Source: Azadirachta indica
Taxonomy: Eukaryota > Streptophyta > Magnoliopsida > Sapindales > Meliaceae
DNA: 64,000 nucleotides
Reading direction: 5' to 3'
Assembly: GCA_022749755.1 (NCBI GenBank)
Contig: CM040440.1
Coordinates: 15,301,269 to 15,365,268, forward strand
The number at the start of each line of letters is the position of its first letter. Position 1 is the first letter of the stretch. The position numbers were made by a program, and so were the translations under genes. The notes beneath the pieces were generated by a model. That model made no database searches and was not told the origin of the DNA. It saw only the letters and a program-made list of their open reading frames with translations. Shown here piece after piece: positions 11,020 to 22,400 of the stretch.

Positions 11020-12937
11020 AAGTTGATGATTTAGTAGCAATGGAAAGTTGAATTGATGCCTAATACACAGAGAATCTGGCTGGCTGCTGAGAACAAGACT
11101 TAGAAGGCAACTTCGATTCTGAGTAGGTAGAAGGAACGAAATGAGCGCTCTTCGGGTAGAAATCACCATGAAAGTTTATTGGGGGTCCGTTTTTAGACCA
11201 AAATATAGATAAATACTTTTGTTTTTTTTCCTTAATATAGAATGAATTTTGTTACACTGCATTATGATTATTTTTTTTAAGCAGCAACTTTTGTAATGTT
11301 TTGTAGTTGAAAATCAAAATTTTCATCTGCCTAATGTTCTTGTCCAATGAGCGAACTCCACAGAAATAATTTTGTATGGAATATAGAGAAATCACTATAA
11401 ACACCTCATTATCTTTTTGAAAGTTAGGGTTTAAAGTCTAATAAACAACAATGAATAAATTATTTTTTGTTTGAGCTTTAGCTTTTGTTGTTCTGGATTT
11501 AATTAATTTCTACATCGTTATTTATTGCTTAGTCTACTATGGTTAAGAGCCGCTGGTTTGTTCTCAAGCTAGGCCTGTTTCAAATTATGGGGCTTAATTT
11601 ATTAAATTAACTGGATCTTAGCTTAGCTTTGCTAAGTGAGTAATAATCACTATGGTTATCGATAACGATGTTGCATTATAAATTTATCGTAAATCAGTTG
11701 TCACTCGTCCAACGGAAGAATGCACTCTTTACTTTTTAAGCAACGTGCAAAATCATTCGGATTCTTGTTTCTCTCAAGGCTAACGTGAGGAATACGACTT
11801 CTTTTTTTAGAAAGGCTTGCACTGACTGTTGTTAACGGGCAGTGTTTTTATCTGTATTTTTTTTTTTTTTTCCCTATATGAAATACTTCACATGCAGTGT
11901 TTACTGTTTGGTGAGGCAATTCTCTCTCTTCTCTTTTCTTTTGTGGCATTTATTTTGCGGCTGGGCTTGGACACAGCCCGTCATGTATTGTCTACCAAGT
12001 CCAAGCCCACTATTCTACGCAACCCAACCCAAATTTTGTTCTATTGGCAGTGACACAATTAATCAGAACCAGTTGCGTTTCTGGCCTTCTGGGTTAGATA
12101 TGCAGCCCAATATTATTTACCCTATTAAATAACTTCACCCCACCAGAGTTCTATGTGATTGTCCCCAAAATAATAATATCGTAATTATAACATAACGAAG
12201 GATTATTACCACCAAATAAAAAAAAAAAAAGAAACTAGAGATTTTAAGTGTTGTCTACTCTGTAGTATTGTTGGTTTAAGTTAAAAAAAAAAAAAAAGAA
12301 TCCCACATGAAATTGAAAATTTAATGTATAGCAGCTTGAAGTCCAGTCCAGCCCAGTCGAGTCGTGTGTTTGCGTTAAATTAAAATGAATGCATGCAGTG
12401 AGTGGATGAGTGTAGTAGTAGCACAAGCTGCACGCGGGACGGGAGAGACAGAGAGCTATCTCATGCATTTGCAGCAGCAGCAGCGGGCAAAACACAATAA
12501 GAGCGTCCGCATAAATGTAAAATGTACTTTTCTATTTGGCATTTAATGTCATCTCCCTCCTTAACACATTCTTCTTTCGAATTTCACATACAAACATTGA
12601 TTCCTGGAATTTGATTTCACTCCATCCAATCCAACGTTGATGTATTAAAATTTACCATAACATCTCGTGAAAAACTAAGACAAGGGCTCTCTAATTTAGC
12701 TCCTCAAGAAACAACAGCACCCCCCCTCTCTCTCTCTCTCCCCGCCTGTCACAACAAACAATCCTCGTGATGTAGAGCTCTTCAATTTCACGAGTTTCAT
12801 ATTCTTACTCAGACCTTTCAAACCTGGCCTGTTTTGAATTCTCTCCAGCACCTTCAAATACCCCCCCTCAATTCTCCTCTCCGAATCATGCATCATACAC
12901 TTTCAAACATTCTTCTTGTTTCTCCAACTTCTTCTGA
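11020..12937. other. MUR3 3' UTR and SDD1 upstream region
   Basis: The sequence is AT-rich with several T- or A-runs. A CT dinucleotide run lies at about 12726-12740, within roughly 210 bp of the SDD1 start, and is a plausible promoter or leader element. No supported gene is visible; the short frames here lack conservation signs. Confidence 0.5.
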
Positions 12938-15244
12938 ATGGATGCTAAACCTCAGCTTTTCTTTTATTCTCTTTTTTTGTACTTTGTTTCCCTCCATGCA
13001 AACACTCTCCAAACCTACGTAGTTCAGCTACACCCACATGGAGTTACCAGCTCTTTGTTTACTTCTAAATTTCTCTGGCATCTCTCATTTATCGAGCAAA
13101 CTCTTTCCTCTGAAGAAGATCCTTCTTCTCGTCTTCTTTACTCTTACCATTCTGCCATGGAAGGTTTTGCAGCTCAACTCTCTGAATCAGAGTTCCAGTC
13201 CTTGCAAAAGTTGCCTGATGTTATTGCAGTTAGGCCTGACACGAGGATTCAAGTTCAGACAACTTACTCTTACAAATTCTTAGGACTGAACCCCTCAAAT
13301 GGCGGAGCTTGGTATCAGTCACAGTTCGGTCATGGAACAATAATTGGAGTTCTTGACACCGGAGTTTGGCCTGACAGTCCAAGCTTTGATGATTTTGGAA
13401 TGCCCCCAATTCCCAAAAAATGGCGAGGAGTTTGCCAAGAAGGCCAGAACTTCAATTCTTCAAATTGTAACAGAAAACTCATTGGCGCCAGGTTCTTTAT
13501 TAAGGGCCATCGAGTGGCTTCCATGTCATCGTCACCGAACATTATTCAGGAATATGTGTCACCACGGGATTCACATGGACATGGAACACATACATCATCA
13601 ACGGCTGCTGGTGCTTCAGTTTCTATGGCAAGCGTGCTTGGTAATGGAGCTGGTGTGGCTCGAGGAATGGCCCCTGGTGCTCACATTGCTGCATATAAAG
13701 TCTGCTGGTTCAATGGCTGTTACAGCTCTGATATCTTAGCTGCAATGGACGTTGCAGTTAGAGATGGAGTTGACGTCCTCTCTCTTTCTCTAGGCGGCTT
13801 CCCACTACCTCTTTTTGATGACAGCATTGCAATTGGCAGTTTTCGAGCTATGGAGCATGGAATTTCAGTTATATGTGCAGCAGGAAACAATGGACCAATC
13901 CAAAGCTCAGTTGCTAACATAGCTCCCTGGATTGCTACGGTCGGTGCAAGCACACTCGACAGAAGATTTCCAGCTATAGTGCGAACGGCTGATGGAAGAC
14001 TCCTTTACGGAGAATCCATGTATCCAGGAAACCAATTGTCAAGTTCAGAAAGGGAGCTTGAACTAATTTATGTGTCTGGTGGTGACATGGGAGGTGAATT
14101 TTGCATGAGAGGGTCTCTCCCAAGAGAAAAGGTGCGCGGCAAGATGGTGGTGTGTGACAGAGGTGTCAATGGAAGAGCAGAAAAAGGTCAAGCCGTGAAG
14201 GAAGCTGGTGGTGCTGCAATGATTTTAGCAAATACAGAGATAAACCTGGAGGAAGACTCGGTTGATGTTCATGTCCTGCCAGCAACATTGATCGGTTTCA
14301 AAGAGGCACTTCGTTTAAAAGCCTACATAAATTCCACAAGAAGAGCTAGAGCTCGAATCATCTATGGAGGAACAGTTATCGGAAGATCAAGGGCACCGGC
14401 AGTAGCACAGTTTTCAGCCAGAGGACCAAGTTTATATACTCCAACCATCCTCAAACCGGATGTAATTGCTCCGGGAGTCAACATCATCGCTGCTTGGCCA
14501 CAAAACTTAGGTCCCAGTAGCCTTCCAGAAGATAACAGAAGAGTGAACTTCACTGTGATGTCAGGGACTTCCATGGCTTGTCCCCATGTCAGTGGGATTA
14601 CAGCTCTTATCCGCTCAGCACATCCAAAATGGAGTCCTGCAGCTATTAAATCTGCAATAATGACAACTGCTGATGCAACTGACCATTACAGAAAACCAAT
14701 TATCGATGGCAATAAACCTGCTGGAGTGTTTTCTATTGGAGCAGGGCATGTAAATCCAGAAAGAGCCATCAATCCTGGATTGATATATGATATCACGCCA
14801 GATGAGTATGTTACTCATCTGTGCACGCTTGGTTACACACGGCACGAAATTTTTACAATCACACACAGGAACGTAAGCTGCCATGAAAATTTACAGATGA
14901 ACAGGGGTTTCAGTCTCAATTACCCATCCATTTCTGTAATTTTTAAGCACGGACAGACAAACAAAATGATCAAAAGGCGGCTGACAAACGTGGGAAGTCC
15001 TAATTCCATATACTCGGTGGAAGTGGTGGCGCCAGAAAACGTCAAAGTGAGAGTTAAGCCTCAAAGACTAGTATTCAAATACATCAATCAGATTTTAAGT
15101 TACAGAGTCTGGTTCATATCAAGGAAGAGGACTACAACAGATAAGATGAGCTTTGCACAAGGGCAGTTGACATGGGTGCAATCTGGCAACAGCAGTTTTT
15201 ATAGGGTTCAAAGTCCCCTTTCAGTAACTTGGAAGCAAAAATAG
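12938..15244 (+). CDS. SDD1: Subtilisin-like serine protease SDD1 (SBT1.2), stomatal density regulator
   Basis: This intronless frame of 768 codons encodes a secreted subtilase (peptidase S8). It has a signal peptide at about residues 1-22, an I9 propeptide beginning TYVVQLHP and ending near TTYSYKFLG (about 26-115), and the catalytic domain with a PA insert and fibronectin-like C-terminal domain. The triad is visible: Asp140 in VLDTGVW, His215 in SHGHGTH and Ser545 in SGTSMACPH. The oxyanion Asn is 317 in AAGNNGP. Similarity to Arabidopsis SDD1 (At1g04110) runs end to end, including DGNKPAGVFSIGAGHVNP and RRLTNVGSPNSIYSV. SDD1 acts in the apoplast upstream of TMM/ERECTA signalling to limit stomatal number. 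An AATAAA lies at 15377-15382. Nothing is broken. SBT1.2 paralogs exist in many species, so the exact developmental role is inferred. Confidence 0.93.
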   Translation: MDAKPQLFFYSLFLYFVSLHANTLQTYVVQLHPHGVTSSLFTSKFLWHLSFIEQTLSSEEDPSSRLLYSYHSAMEGFAAQLSESEFQSLQKLPDVIAVRPDTRIQVQTTYSYKFLGLNPSNGGAWYQSQFGHGTIIGVLDTGVWPDSPSFDDFGMPPIPKKWRGVCQEGQNFNSSNCNRKLIGARFFIKGHRVASMSSSPNIIQEYVSPRDSHGHGTHTSSTAAGASVSMASVLGNGAGVARGMAPGAHIAAYKVCWFNGCYSSDILAAMDVAVRDGVDVLSLSLGGFPLPLFDDSIAIGSFRAMEHGISVICAAGNNGPIQSSVANIAPWIATVGASTLDRRFPAIVRTADGRLLYGESMYPGNQLSSSERELELIYVSGGDMGGEFCMRGSLPREKVRGKMVVCDRGVNGRAEKGQAVKEAGGAAMILANTEINLEEDSVDVHVLPATLIGFKEALRLKAYINSTRRARARIIYGGTVIGRSRAPAVAQFSARGPSLYTPTILKPDVIAPGVNIIAAWPQNLGPSSLPEDNRRVNFTVMSGTSMACPHVSGITALIRSAHPKWSPAAIKSAIMTTADATDHYRKPIIDGNKPAGVFSIGAGHVNPERAINPGLIYDITPDEYVTHLCTLGYTRHEIFTITHRNVSCHENLQMNRGFSLNYPSISVIFKHGQTNKMIKRRLTNVGSPNSIYSVEVVAPENVKVRVKPQRLVFKYINQILSYRVWFISRKRTTTDKMSFAQGQLTWVQSGNSSFYRVQSPLSVTWKQK

Positions 15245-15878
15245 TGGTGGGATAGTGGTGGCGTATCTAACAGTTGAGATAGCTCTACTGATTCCTATTA
15301 CTATGTTGGCATGGTTCGGGAACAAGTTGCCAAAATTAAGCCTTTTGTCATTCAGTTATGAATACCATTACAAATCAATAAATACTCATTTATGCTCAGC
15401 TAAGAAACATAATAGAAATATCAATTAGCAGACATGTCAACAGTCCCTTATCTCAATTTCTCAGGAGAATGTGTCAATCACAATCAATATCAAGTCAATG
15501 TATTCTCATGGCTGAGAAGATTTGCTGCTACCCTGAGGACACCCATATACTACCATCACTTCATACATACGTTCCAATAACAAATTAATGCATTAAACAT
15601 CCATGGTGGCATATTTTCTCGGACACAAATTGGAAAAAACAGATTAATTCATTAAGAGGAATTCAACAACCTGGACTATCAGCTCACATGTACATTAATG
15701 AAGGAAAGAGAATCAAGCATCAGTAGGAACAGCAAAATTTTTTGAAGAGAAGGGAGTTTAATGGTATTTGCAGCGGGTGCAACCAAAGCCTTCATGTTTC
15801 ACTTCGCCAAATTATGCAACACGGAAGAGGTAATGGGGGGAAGCAAAGCATAGGAGAAGCAAAAGAATGTACATTGCC
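15245..15878. other. Convergent 3' region between SDD1 and PSB28
   Basis: SDD1 (+) and PSB28 (-) converge here. It holds both 3' UTRs, with the SDD1 AATAAA at 15377-15382, and no additional frame of note. Confidence 0.6.
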
Positions 15879-16861
15879 TCACTTTTTGACAAATTGCAAG
15901 CCGTTCTGATTTGCATATCGCTCCATGAACCTCATGAATCTGTCCCACTCTCGGGGAGACCTCATTACATACTTTGCTTCAATCCTAGAAGGTTTCCCAT
16001 TGACAAATTTTGCACTCACATCAACTGATTGAAGAACTCCTTCCTCATCAATCATGTAAAATCCAGTGATATCACCAATTTCACCAGACGAGTCAAAAAC
16101 GGAAGGTTCATCAAAAGTGAAGATAGCCACACCATTAGTACCATCTCTTGATTTGGTTAGCCTGACATCAGGTATGGTCAATTCATCAGTTCCTTGGATG
16201 AACTGAATTGTTGGTTTGACCATCATCGATATGGGTACAGATATCTGAGAGTTTCCTCTTACTGGGGCCAAACGCCGATGGGGCTGGTGAATAGATAGAC
16301 CATTGAATGCTGAAGGTGCACTTCCGTGCACAGCCCACATTACTCCGCCTGTAAAACACAAAAAGCCACAGAATCTTGCTCTTAACATATTGAACACCCA
16401 ACAGACATAAATGAAATATTTTGTTACATCTATGCTAGTTTGCTGTAAGCCTGTAACCTATAAATTCAGGCTCAAAAGACAATTTCACCGAATGATTTTC
16501 ATTGAACAAGAAAATGCAACCGCAGGAAAGTGAAAAGTTATGCAAATTCAAAATTATCAAGTACCATATTTCAAAAACCTTGTAACTTCTTAGTAATAAC
16601 AGTCAAGAACTGAAAACACACTAAGCAAAAAATAAAAAATCCATCTCACCATATCATTCGTGCATGTTCCTTTAAAAATTAAAACCAAACACACTCAGCC
16701 ATTTATGCATTCCCCAGTTATCACGTTCGCAAGAATAAATAAACCAGTCGCTACAGTTTTGTGAAGAGAAGACAAGGAAGACTACCTGAGAGAGAACGGG
16801 GTTGTTGCTGCCAACAGTGAGACACTGGAGAAGCTAAGGCAAGAGACCGCAGAGTTGCCAT
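15879..16861 (-). CDS. PSB28: Photosystem II reaction center PSB28 protein, chloroplast precursor
   Basis: Two exons, 16861-16786 and 16348-15879, join in phase 1 (Ser-Gly-Gly-Val) to give 181 residues, close to the roughly 183 I recall for Arabidopsis. Psb28 binds the cytosolic/stromal face of PSII assembly intermediates containing CP47 and helps assembly and repair. The N-terminal 60 or so residues are rich in Ala, Ser and Leu (MATLRSLALASPVS) and fit a chloroplast transit peptide. The mature Psb28 domain begins at about IQFIQGTDELTIPDVRLTKS and contains FTFDEPSVF and the C-terminal MRSPREWDRFMRFMERYAN. The frame is open upstream of the chosen ATG, with in-frame ATGs up to 17032. MATLRS is chosen because it gives a normal transit peptide. 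It is convergent with SDD1. Confidence 0.95.
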
Positions 16862-17169
16862 TGCTAGAAATACAAAGAAACGGAGACGAAGAAAGGAGAG
16901 AAAAAGCGCGAGACAGTGAGTTAAAAGAGAGTTGGGTGTTGTGGTGAGAGGAGAGCGTGATGTGTACGAAGGATAACCATTCACTTGGCAGAAATTCTTC
17001 ATCACTGATTTATGCCGCCCACAGTTATGCATGCATGGCAGCAGGCTGGATTCGGGAAAGCCACTCTGTTGCGTGGCAATTAGTTTTTGGGTCTCTAATG
17101 GGCCTCATTTGGTCCGTTTGAGGCCCAGATACTTCAAATTTAAGCCCAAATATACAAACAATGGAAGTA

Positions 17170-17665
17170 ATAATAATTTAAAGGTATCTCCCCTAAGGTT
17201 TTGAAAAAATTGGTAAATACCTCTCTTATACAATTAGTTAACCATATAATTTTTATAAAAATATTAAAATATCCAAACTATTCCTTTTATAATATAAAGA
17301 TAAATCTATAACAGAAAAAAAAAAAAATATATTTATTATTTAGCATGTTTATATATGTGTAATGGAGGGTTTTATGTTGCTTGAATTTTACTATTTTATA
17401 TAATGTTTTTAAAGTATAAAAAATTTAAAAATAAAATAATTGGTTATATTTTTATGAGGAAATTATGTTTACAATTCTAAAAAAATATGTAAGTATAATT
17501 TATGAAAGTATTTTTAGAATTTTGAACTAAACATTATTATTTAATTTTAAATTTCAGTTATTAACTTGTACAAAATTAAATGGTTAAGGTGGTGGAATAC
17601 CAAAAATACCCAATCAACCACTCAATTTAAGGGAGGTATAGGTTAATTTCTCATAATTTTAATTA
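17170..17665. mobile_element. Possible degenerate relative of the Mutator-like MITE
   Basis: The left side carries ATCTCCCCTAAGG and then AATACCTCTC...CAATTAGTTAACCAT. The right side carries ACCACTCAATTTAAGGGAGGTATAGG, which in inverse complement matches the left. Both match the ACCTCCC...TAGTTGACCAT core of the element at 5427-6581. Ends and target duplication are not clear, so the borders are approximate. Confidence 0.4.
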
Positions 17666-18109
17666 TTTTCATGATCATCCAATTACTACCATTGAATAAA
17701 TGATTCACTAAAATAATTAAGCCGTCATTATTAAACACCCATACATGAGAGATTATAAAATGTTTAGGAGCCTATCTATTCAATTATTTTTTTCTAATTA
17801 TGAGTGATTAATGGTTATCTCTTTCATAATTATTTTGCATTTTATTTTACAATTTTCTATTTAGTAAATTACAAATCGGGTTATTTGAAAATCATTGAAT
17901 ATATAATGAATGCGGCGGTTGATATGATAATGGCAAATATTACACTAATAAGGTCCACAATCATCTTCTCTAAGCAATGAATACCATTTATTAATTGGCA
18001 CATCATTCATCAACATTTAATGCAATAATATTCGCACTAGCAGAATTCAATCAAAACTCCTCAATCGTAACGCAGCAGATGTGCAAGGCACGTAATCATT
18101 TTTTATTAG

Positions 18110-18131
18110 ATATATATATATATATATATAT
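18110..18131. repeat. AT dinucleotide microsatellite
   Basis: About eleven uninterrupted AT units. A second, shorter run lies at about 18526-18542. Confidence 0.9.
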
Positions 18132-19334
18132 CCGTCCGAAACCAAAAGCAAAAGCAAAAAGGATTTGTGGGAAATACATATACGCATGGAGCATACCACT
18201 ATCTATACGTATAAGAATTCAAAAACCCAAAAAAAAAAAAAAATCATCGTTAATATATCAAATCAAAGCAACAACAAGAACTAGAACAGCACCAAATCTT
18301 AGAAAAAGGGTACCATATATGTTTATCTTTATCTACTTCTCGTTCAACATTATCCAAATTAAGGAAAGAGATAATGTATGTTTGTTTGTTTGTTTGAATA
18401 TATATAAGTATTTCTTTTATTGATTAAGCAATAACTTTCTTTTCTTTCAAGATTTTATTTATGGCTGCCCACTCTCATCATTTCGCATTTCGTCAATGTC
18501 CAAAATATATATTTATATTTTTATCTATATATATATATATATTATTTTCAGTCACACGTTCGTTAGTATTATTATTATTGGTATTATATAGAGGATGACG
18601 AAGAAGAAGGCATGAAAACATCAACATGTTTGATTCAATTAGATTATGAAATACCGCAACCGCTCCCATCATCTTACATTATTATTTTAATTTTTTCTTT
18701 TCTTTTTTTTTTTTTAATAATCATTAATAACAAATTAATATTATCATTTACTGGACTCCACTTCATTCAAGAAAAAGTATATTTTAATTAAATAACTTAA
18801 TTAAAGAAGGAGTAGTAAAAAAAAAAAAAAAAAAAAAAGAGAAAAAGAGTTACTTTCTGGAACGGAAAAGAAAAGCAATGGAGAGGAGAAACCACGATGT
18901 GGGGACCACTAGTCATACGTGTCAAAAGTATGGCCGACGTGGCTGAGGGGGCACATGCATTTATAACCTAACAATAAAAAAATAACTGCATCCATCCGCC
19001 ATTGCCAACGCGCTTTTACCTACGTTGACCCCCGCTCTCTCTCTTTCTTGTTCTTCTTGTTCTTCTTCGTCTCTTTTCCTTTCTTTACGAAGTTTACGAC
19101 AACAACATTACGAAAATTGAAAACAAGAGTGGTGAGAAGGTAAACGAACTGACTCAGTCTCCTCTCCCTAGTTCAACTCACAAGACCTCCGTGCGCTCCT
19201 TCCTTCCCTCCCTTCTTCTCATTTGACCGCCGGCCTTTTCTTTATTTTCTTCCGCTATTTTGGACTCCATTTATCATTTCTTTTCTTATATAAATATATT
19301 GCATACAAAACCACCGTCCAAGACAAGTACTCAT

Positions 19335-19370
19335 TCATCATCATCATCATCATCATCATCGTCGTCGTCG
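19335..19370. repeat. TCA/TCG trinucleotide microsatellite in the TH2 leader
   Basis: A run of TCA units passes into TCG units 47-82 bases upstream of the TH2 start codon. In the TH2 frame it would read as His then Arg. Confidence 0.9.
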
Positions 19371-19416
19371 GTTTCTTGGAGGATCGTTGATTCCCAACGA
19401 CGCCGTTTTTGGAAGG

Positions 19417-22400
19417 ATGGGAGGAGTGGACGAAGGAGGTTTAGCGAGGAAGTTCTGGATCAAGTTCAAGAACGAGTCTGTTTTTGCTATGTACACTCCT
19501 TTCTTTGTTTCCTTAGCTTCTGGAAGTTTGACCTCCGATGCTTTCCTTCATTGCATCTCTCAGGACGTCCATTGTCTCAAAGCTTTCGCTGACGCGTAAG
19601 TATTCTTCTTCTTATTATAATAATTTTATCACTGGTTTCAAGTTCTCTGTGTCCTTTTCTATCTTTAGATTAAACGTTAACGTTTTGAGTGTGTTTTCTT
19701 TTGTTTAGTTATGAATTGGCCGAAGAATGTGCAGACGATGACGACGACAAGAGTGCTATACGCAAGTTAAGAAAACGCGTTAAACATAAGCTTAAAACGC
19801 TCGATACCCTTGTCCGCGTAAGCTTGCTTTTTTAAAGCTTTCTTTTCCCATTTCTGTTCATATCTGATATTTACGGCCGTAAATAGTCTCTGTTTTCACA
19901 TAGTTTGATCATTGGAAGCTCTGTATAAGATTAACCTTTGCCAATGGAATTGAAAAATTACCTGAAAATTAGAGGAAAAGATGCAGTGATCACTTGATAA
20001 CTTAGTATGTAAATTATTTGAATTCTTAAGCTGAAAAGTTCTCTGTTCGATTCAATAGCAAAGGGAGGATTTTTGAGTTACAGCAATAGTAAAAATGCGA
20101 TGTCACTTAGAGACAAATTTTTAATTCTTGCTGAATTTTACATAGATGTTTTCCCCTTCATATTGTATTTTTCGTGTTGGTTATTTTTAGTATATGTTCT
20201 GAAGGAATGTCTTGTGCAGGAGTGGGGCTTTGAACTCCCACAGGAGATCATTACCAACAATGCAGCGGCTAAATACGCCGACTTTTTGTTAGCTACAGCT
20301 TCGGGTAAAGTTGAGGGAGAAAAAGTTCTTTGCAAAATTGTAACTCCTTTTGAGAAGACAAAAGTTGCTGCGTATACACTCGGTGCTGTTTCACCTTGCA
20401 TGAGGCTCTTTGCATTTATAACTAAAGAGATCCAGGCTCTTCTCAATCCTAATGATAGCAGTCACACATACAAGAAGTGGATTGACTATTATTGCTCTCA
20501 GACTTTTGAGGTTCGTCATATTACTGATTATTAAGATATGCTTATAGTTTTGTTCATATGTTGCTGATAAAAATCAAACGAAATACTTGTTTCAGTTGGT
20601 CGGCAAAACAAATTAAAGTTGTTTTGGTTCTCTGTCTGATATCAGGAAGCAGCTTCGCAAGCTGAAGAGTTGCTGGATAAACTAAGTGTTTCACTGACAG
20701 GCGAAGAGCTTGAAGTTATTGAAAAGCTCTATCATCAATCTATAAAACTTGAAGTAGACTTTTTCACTGCCCAACCCATTGCCCGGCAAACAGTAGTTCC
20801 CTTGTCTTGGGTGAAAGACCCTGCAGAAGGCCATCTCAGCATATTTTGTGACTTTGACTTGACGTGCACTGCTTTTGATTCCTCTGCCATATTGGCAGAA
20901 ATTGCAATCATAACTGCACAAAAGGCTGATCCTGATCATTCAGAAACCAAACTTACTCGCATGTCGTCAGCTGATTTGCGGAGCGCATGGGATGTTCTTT
21001 CCACCAAGTATACGGAAGAGTACGAACAATGCATAGAAAGCATTATGCCCAGTGAAGCAGGTGCGTTATATAATTTGTACATTTCTGACTTTATGTGCCC
21101 TCATAGTTAAAAAATGGTGTGGCAACAACTTCTGGGGTTTTTTGATTCAAGGATTTGAGATAAGAACTGATGGTAAGAATAGAATTAGGACCTATGAATC
21201 CAAATATTTTGTATGGGCCAAGAATCATGGTAAAGATTTCTAAATTCATCCAAATTCCTATATGTTAGCCCTCTCCTTTATCATTTCCCATGCAAAATGT
21301 TAAATCATTCATTTATAATTTGATTGGCAATTAGACACTTGAGTTTAAATTAATTTAGGGCAAATCTTTGAGCCAAACACACACTTCCATGTTATTGAGA
21401 GGAAATATTTACTGACTCTCTATGCTTATGATTTCCCTATCTTAGCAGCGGGAAATTTTGATTATGAAGGTCTATGTGAAGCACTCAAGCAACTTGCATA
21501 TTTTGAGAAAAAGGCAAATTCTAGGGTGGTTGAGTCAGGAGTACTAAAGGGTTTAAATCTAGAGGACATAAAACGGGCTGGTCAACAACTCATTTTTCAA
21601 GATGGATGTAGAGGGTTCTTCCAGAAGATCTTAAAAACTGCAAAATTCAAGACTGATGTTCATGTACTTTCATACAGTTGGTGTGGTGAACTCATTAGAT
21701 CAGCTTTTTCATCAGGTATTCTTTTTTGAACGTATATCTCATGTCATTTATTGTCTTGAGCATTAACTTTCTCTTTCAAACCCTCTATATAAATGCATTT
21801 ATGAGATCAGGTCTGTACTGAAACCAAAACACGATAAACCTATGGTTACCTTGGTGGTGAACTGGTGATACTTATCCTTAAAATTCTTTCTTCCACATGT
21901 AACCTCAATCCTGAGATGAAAACTGAAAGTTCATCAAAGGGACTTGAAAAGAAACCTTTCTCTCACCTTTCTCGGTTCACTTATTTGTAGTTTGCTTATT
22001 CATGCATATTGTTATGGCTTACTAATTAACTATAAAGTAATGAGAAGGGCTGCAATCAGTTTAGGCATCAATTTAACATCATGAACTGGTGAAAGTTTGC
22101 GTTTTGGTACTTGAATGATTTCTTGGTGCACGGTTGTTTTTTTCTCAAAAACCAAATTGATGGAGTTGAGTGGCAGGTAACTATGACTAAAATTATCATC
22201 TTAAAGAGGGTGGATCAATAGAGCAATATGGGGCTATCTTTGCTCTTGTTTTCATTTAGTTCTGTAGAGATATGGTGTTCTGCTATCCTTGTTGTTAGGA
22301 TGCTTTGATTTCCATGGCTGATAGGATCAATTCGACATAAACTATTTAAATATATGTATTTCTGTAGATTAACTGTGGTTTCCAGTCTTTCTTTTCTACA

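Larger units (their letters stand above)
16862..19416. other. Divergent spacer between PSB28 and TH2
   Basis: This 2.5-kb region holds the promoters of PSB28 (-) and TH2 (+). It contains a degenerate relative of the 5.4-kb MITE (about 17170-17665), two AT dinucleotide runs, a poly-A run at 18817-18838 and, near TH2, a TATA-like TTTATAA at about 18960. The 142-codon frame at 17995-18423 runs through the AT repeat and is not supported. Confidence 0.5.

Noticed and set aside
17995..18423. 142-codon frame
   Set aside because: It runs through an AT dinucleotide repeat and poly-A runs and has no recognisable homology.
19260..19592. 110-codon Ser-rich frame overlapping TH2 exon 1
   Set aside because: It starts with TTG and is in a different frame from TH2; the Ser run comes from the microsatellite.
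21905..21930. CTGAGA word in a TH2 intron, considered as a TPP riboswitch
   Set aside because: Only the short word is present; the rest of the thi-box fold is missing. Known plant TPP riboswitches sit in THIC, not TH2.
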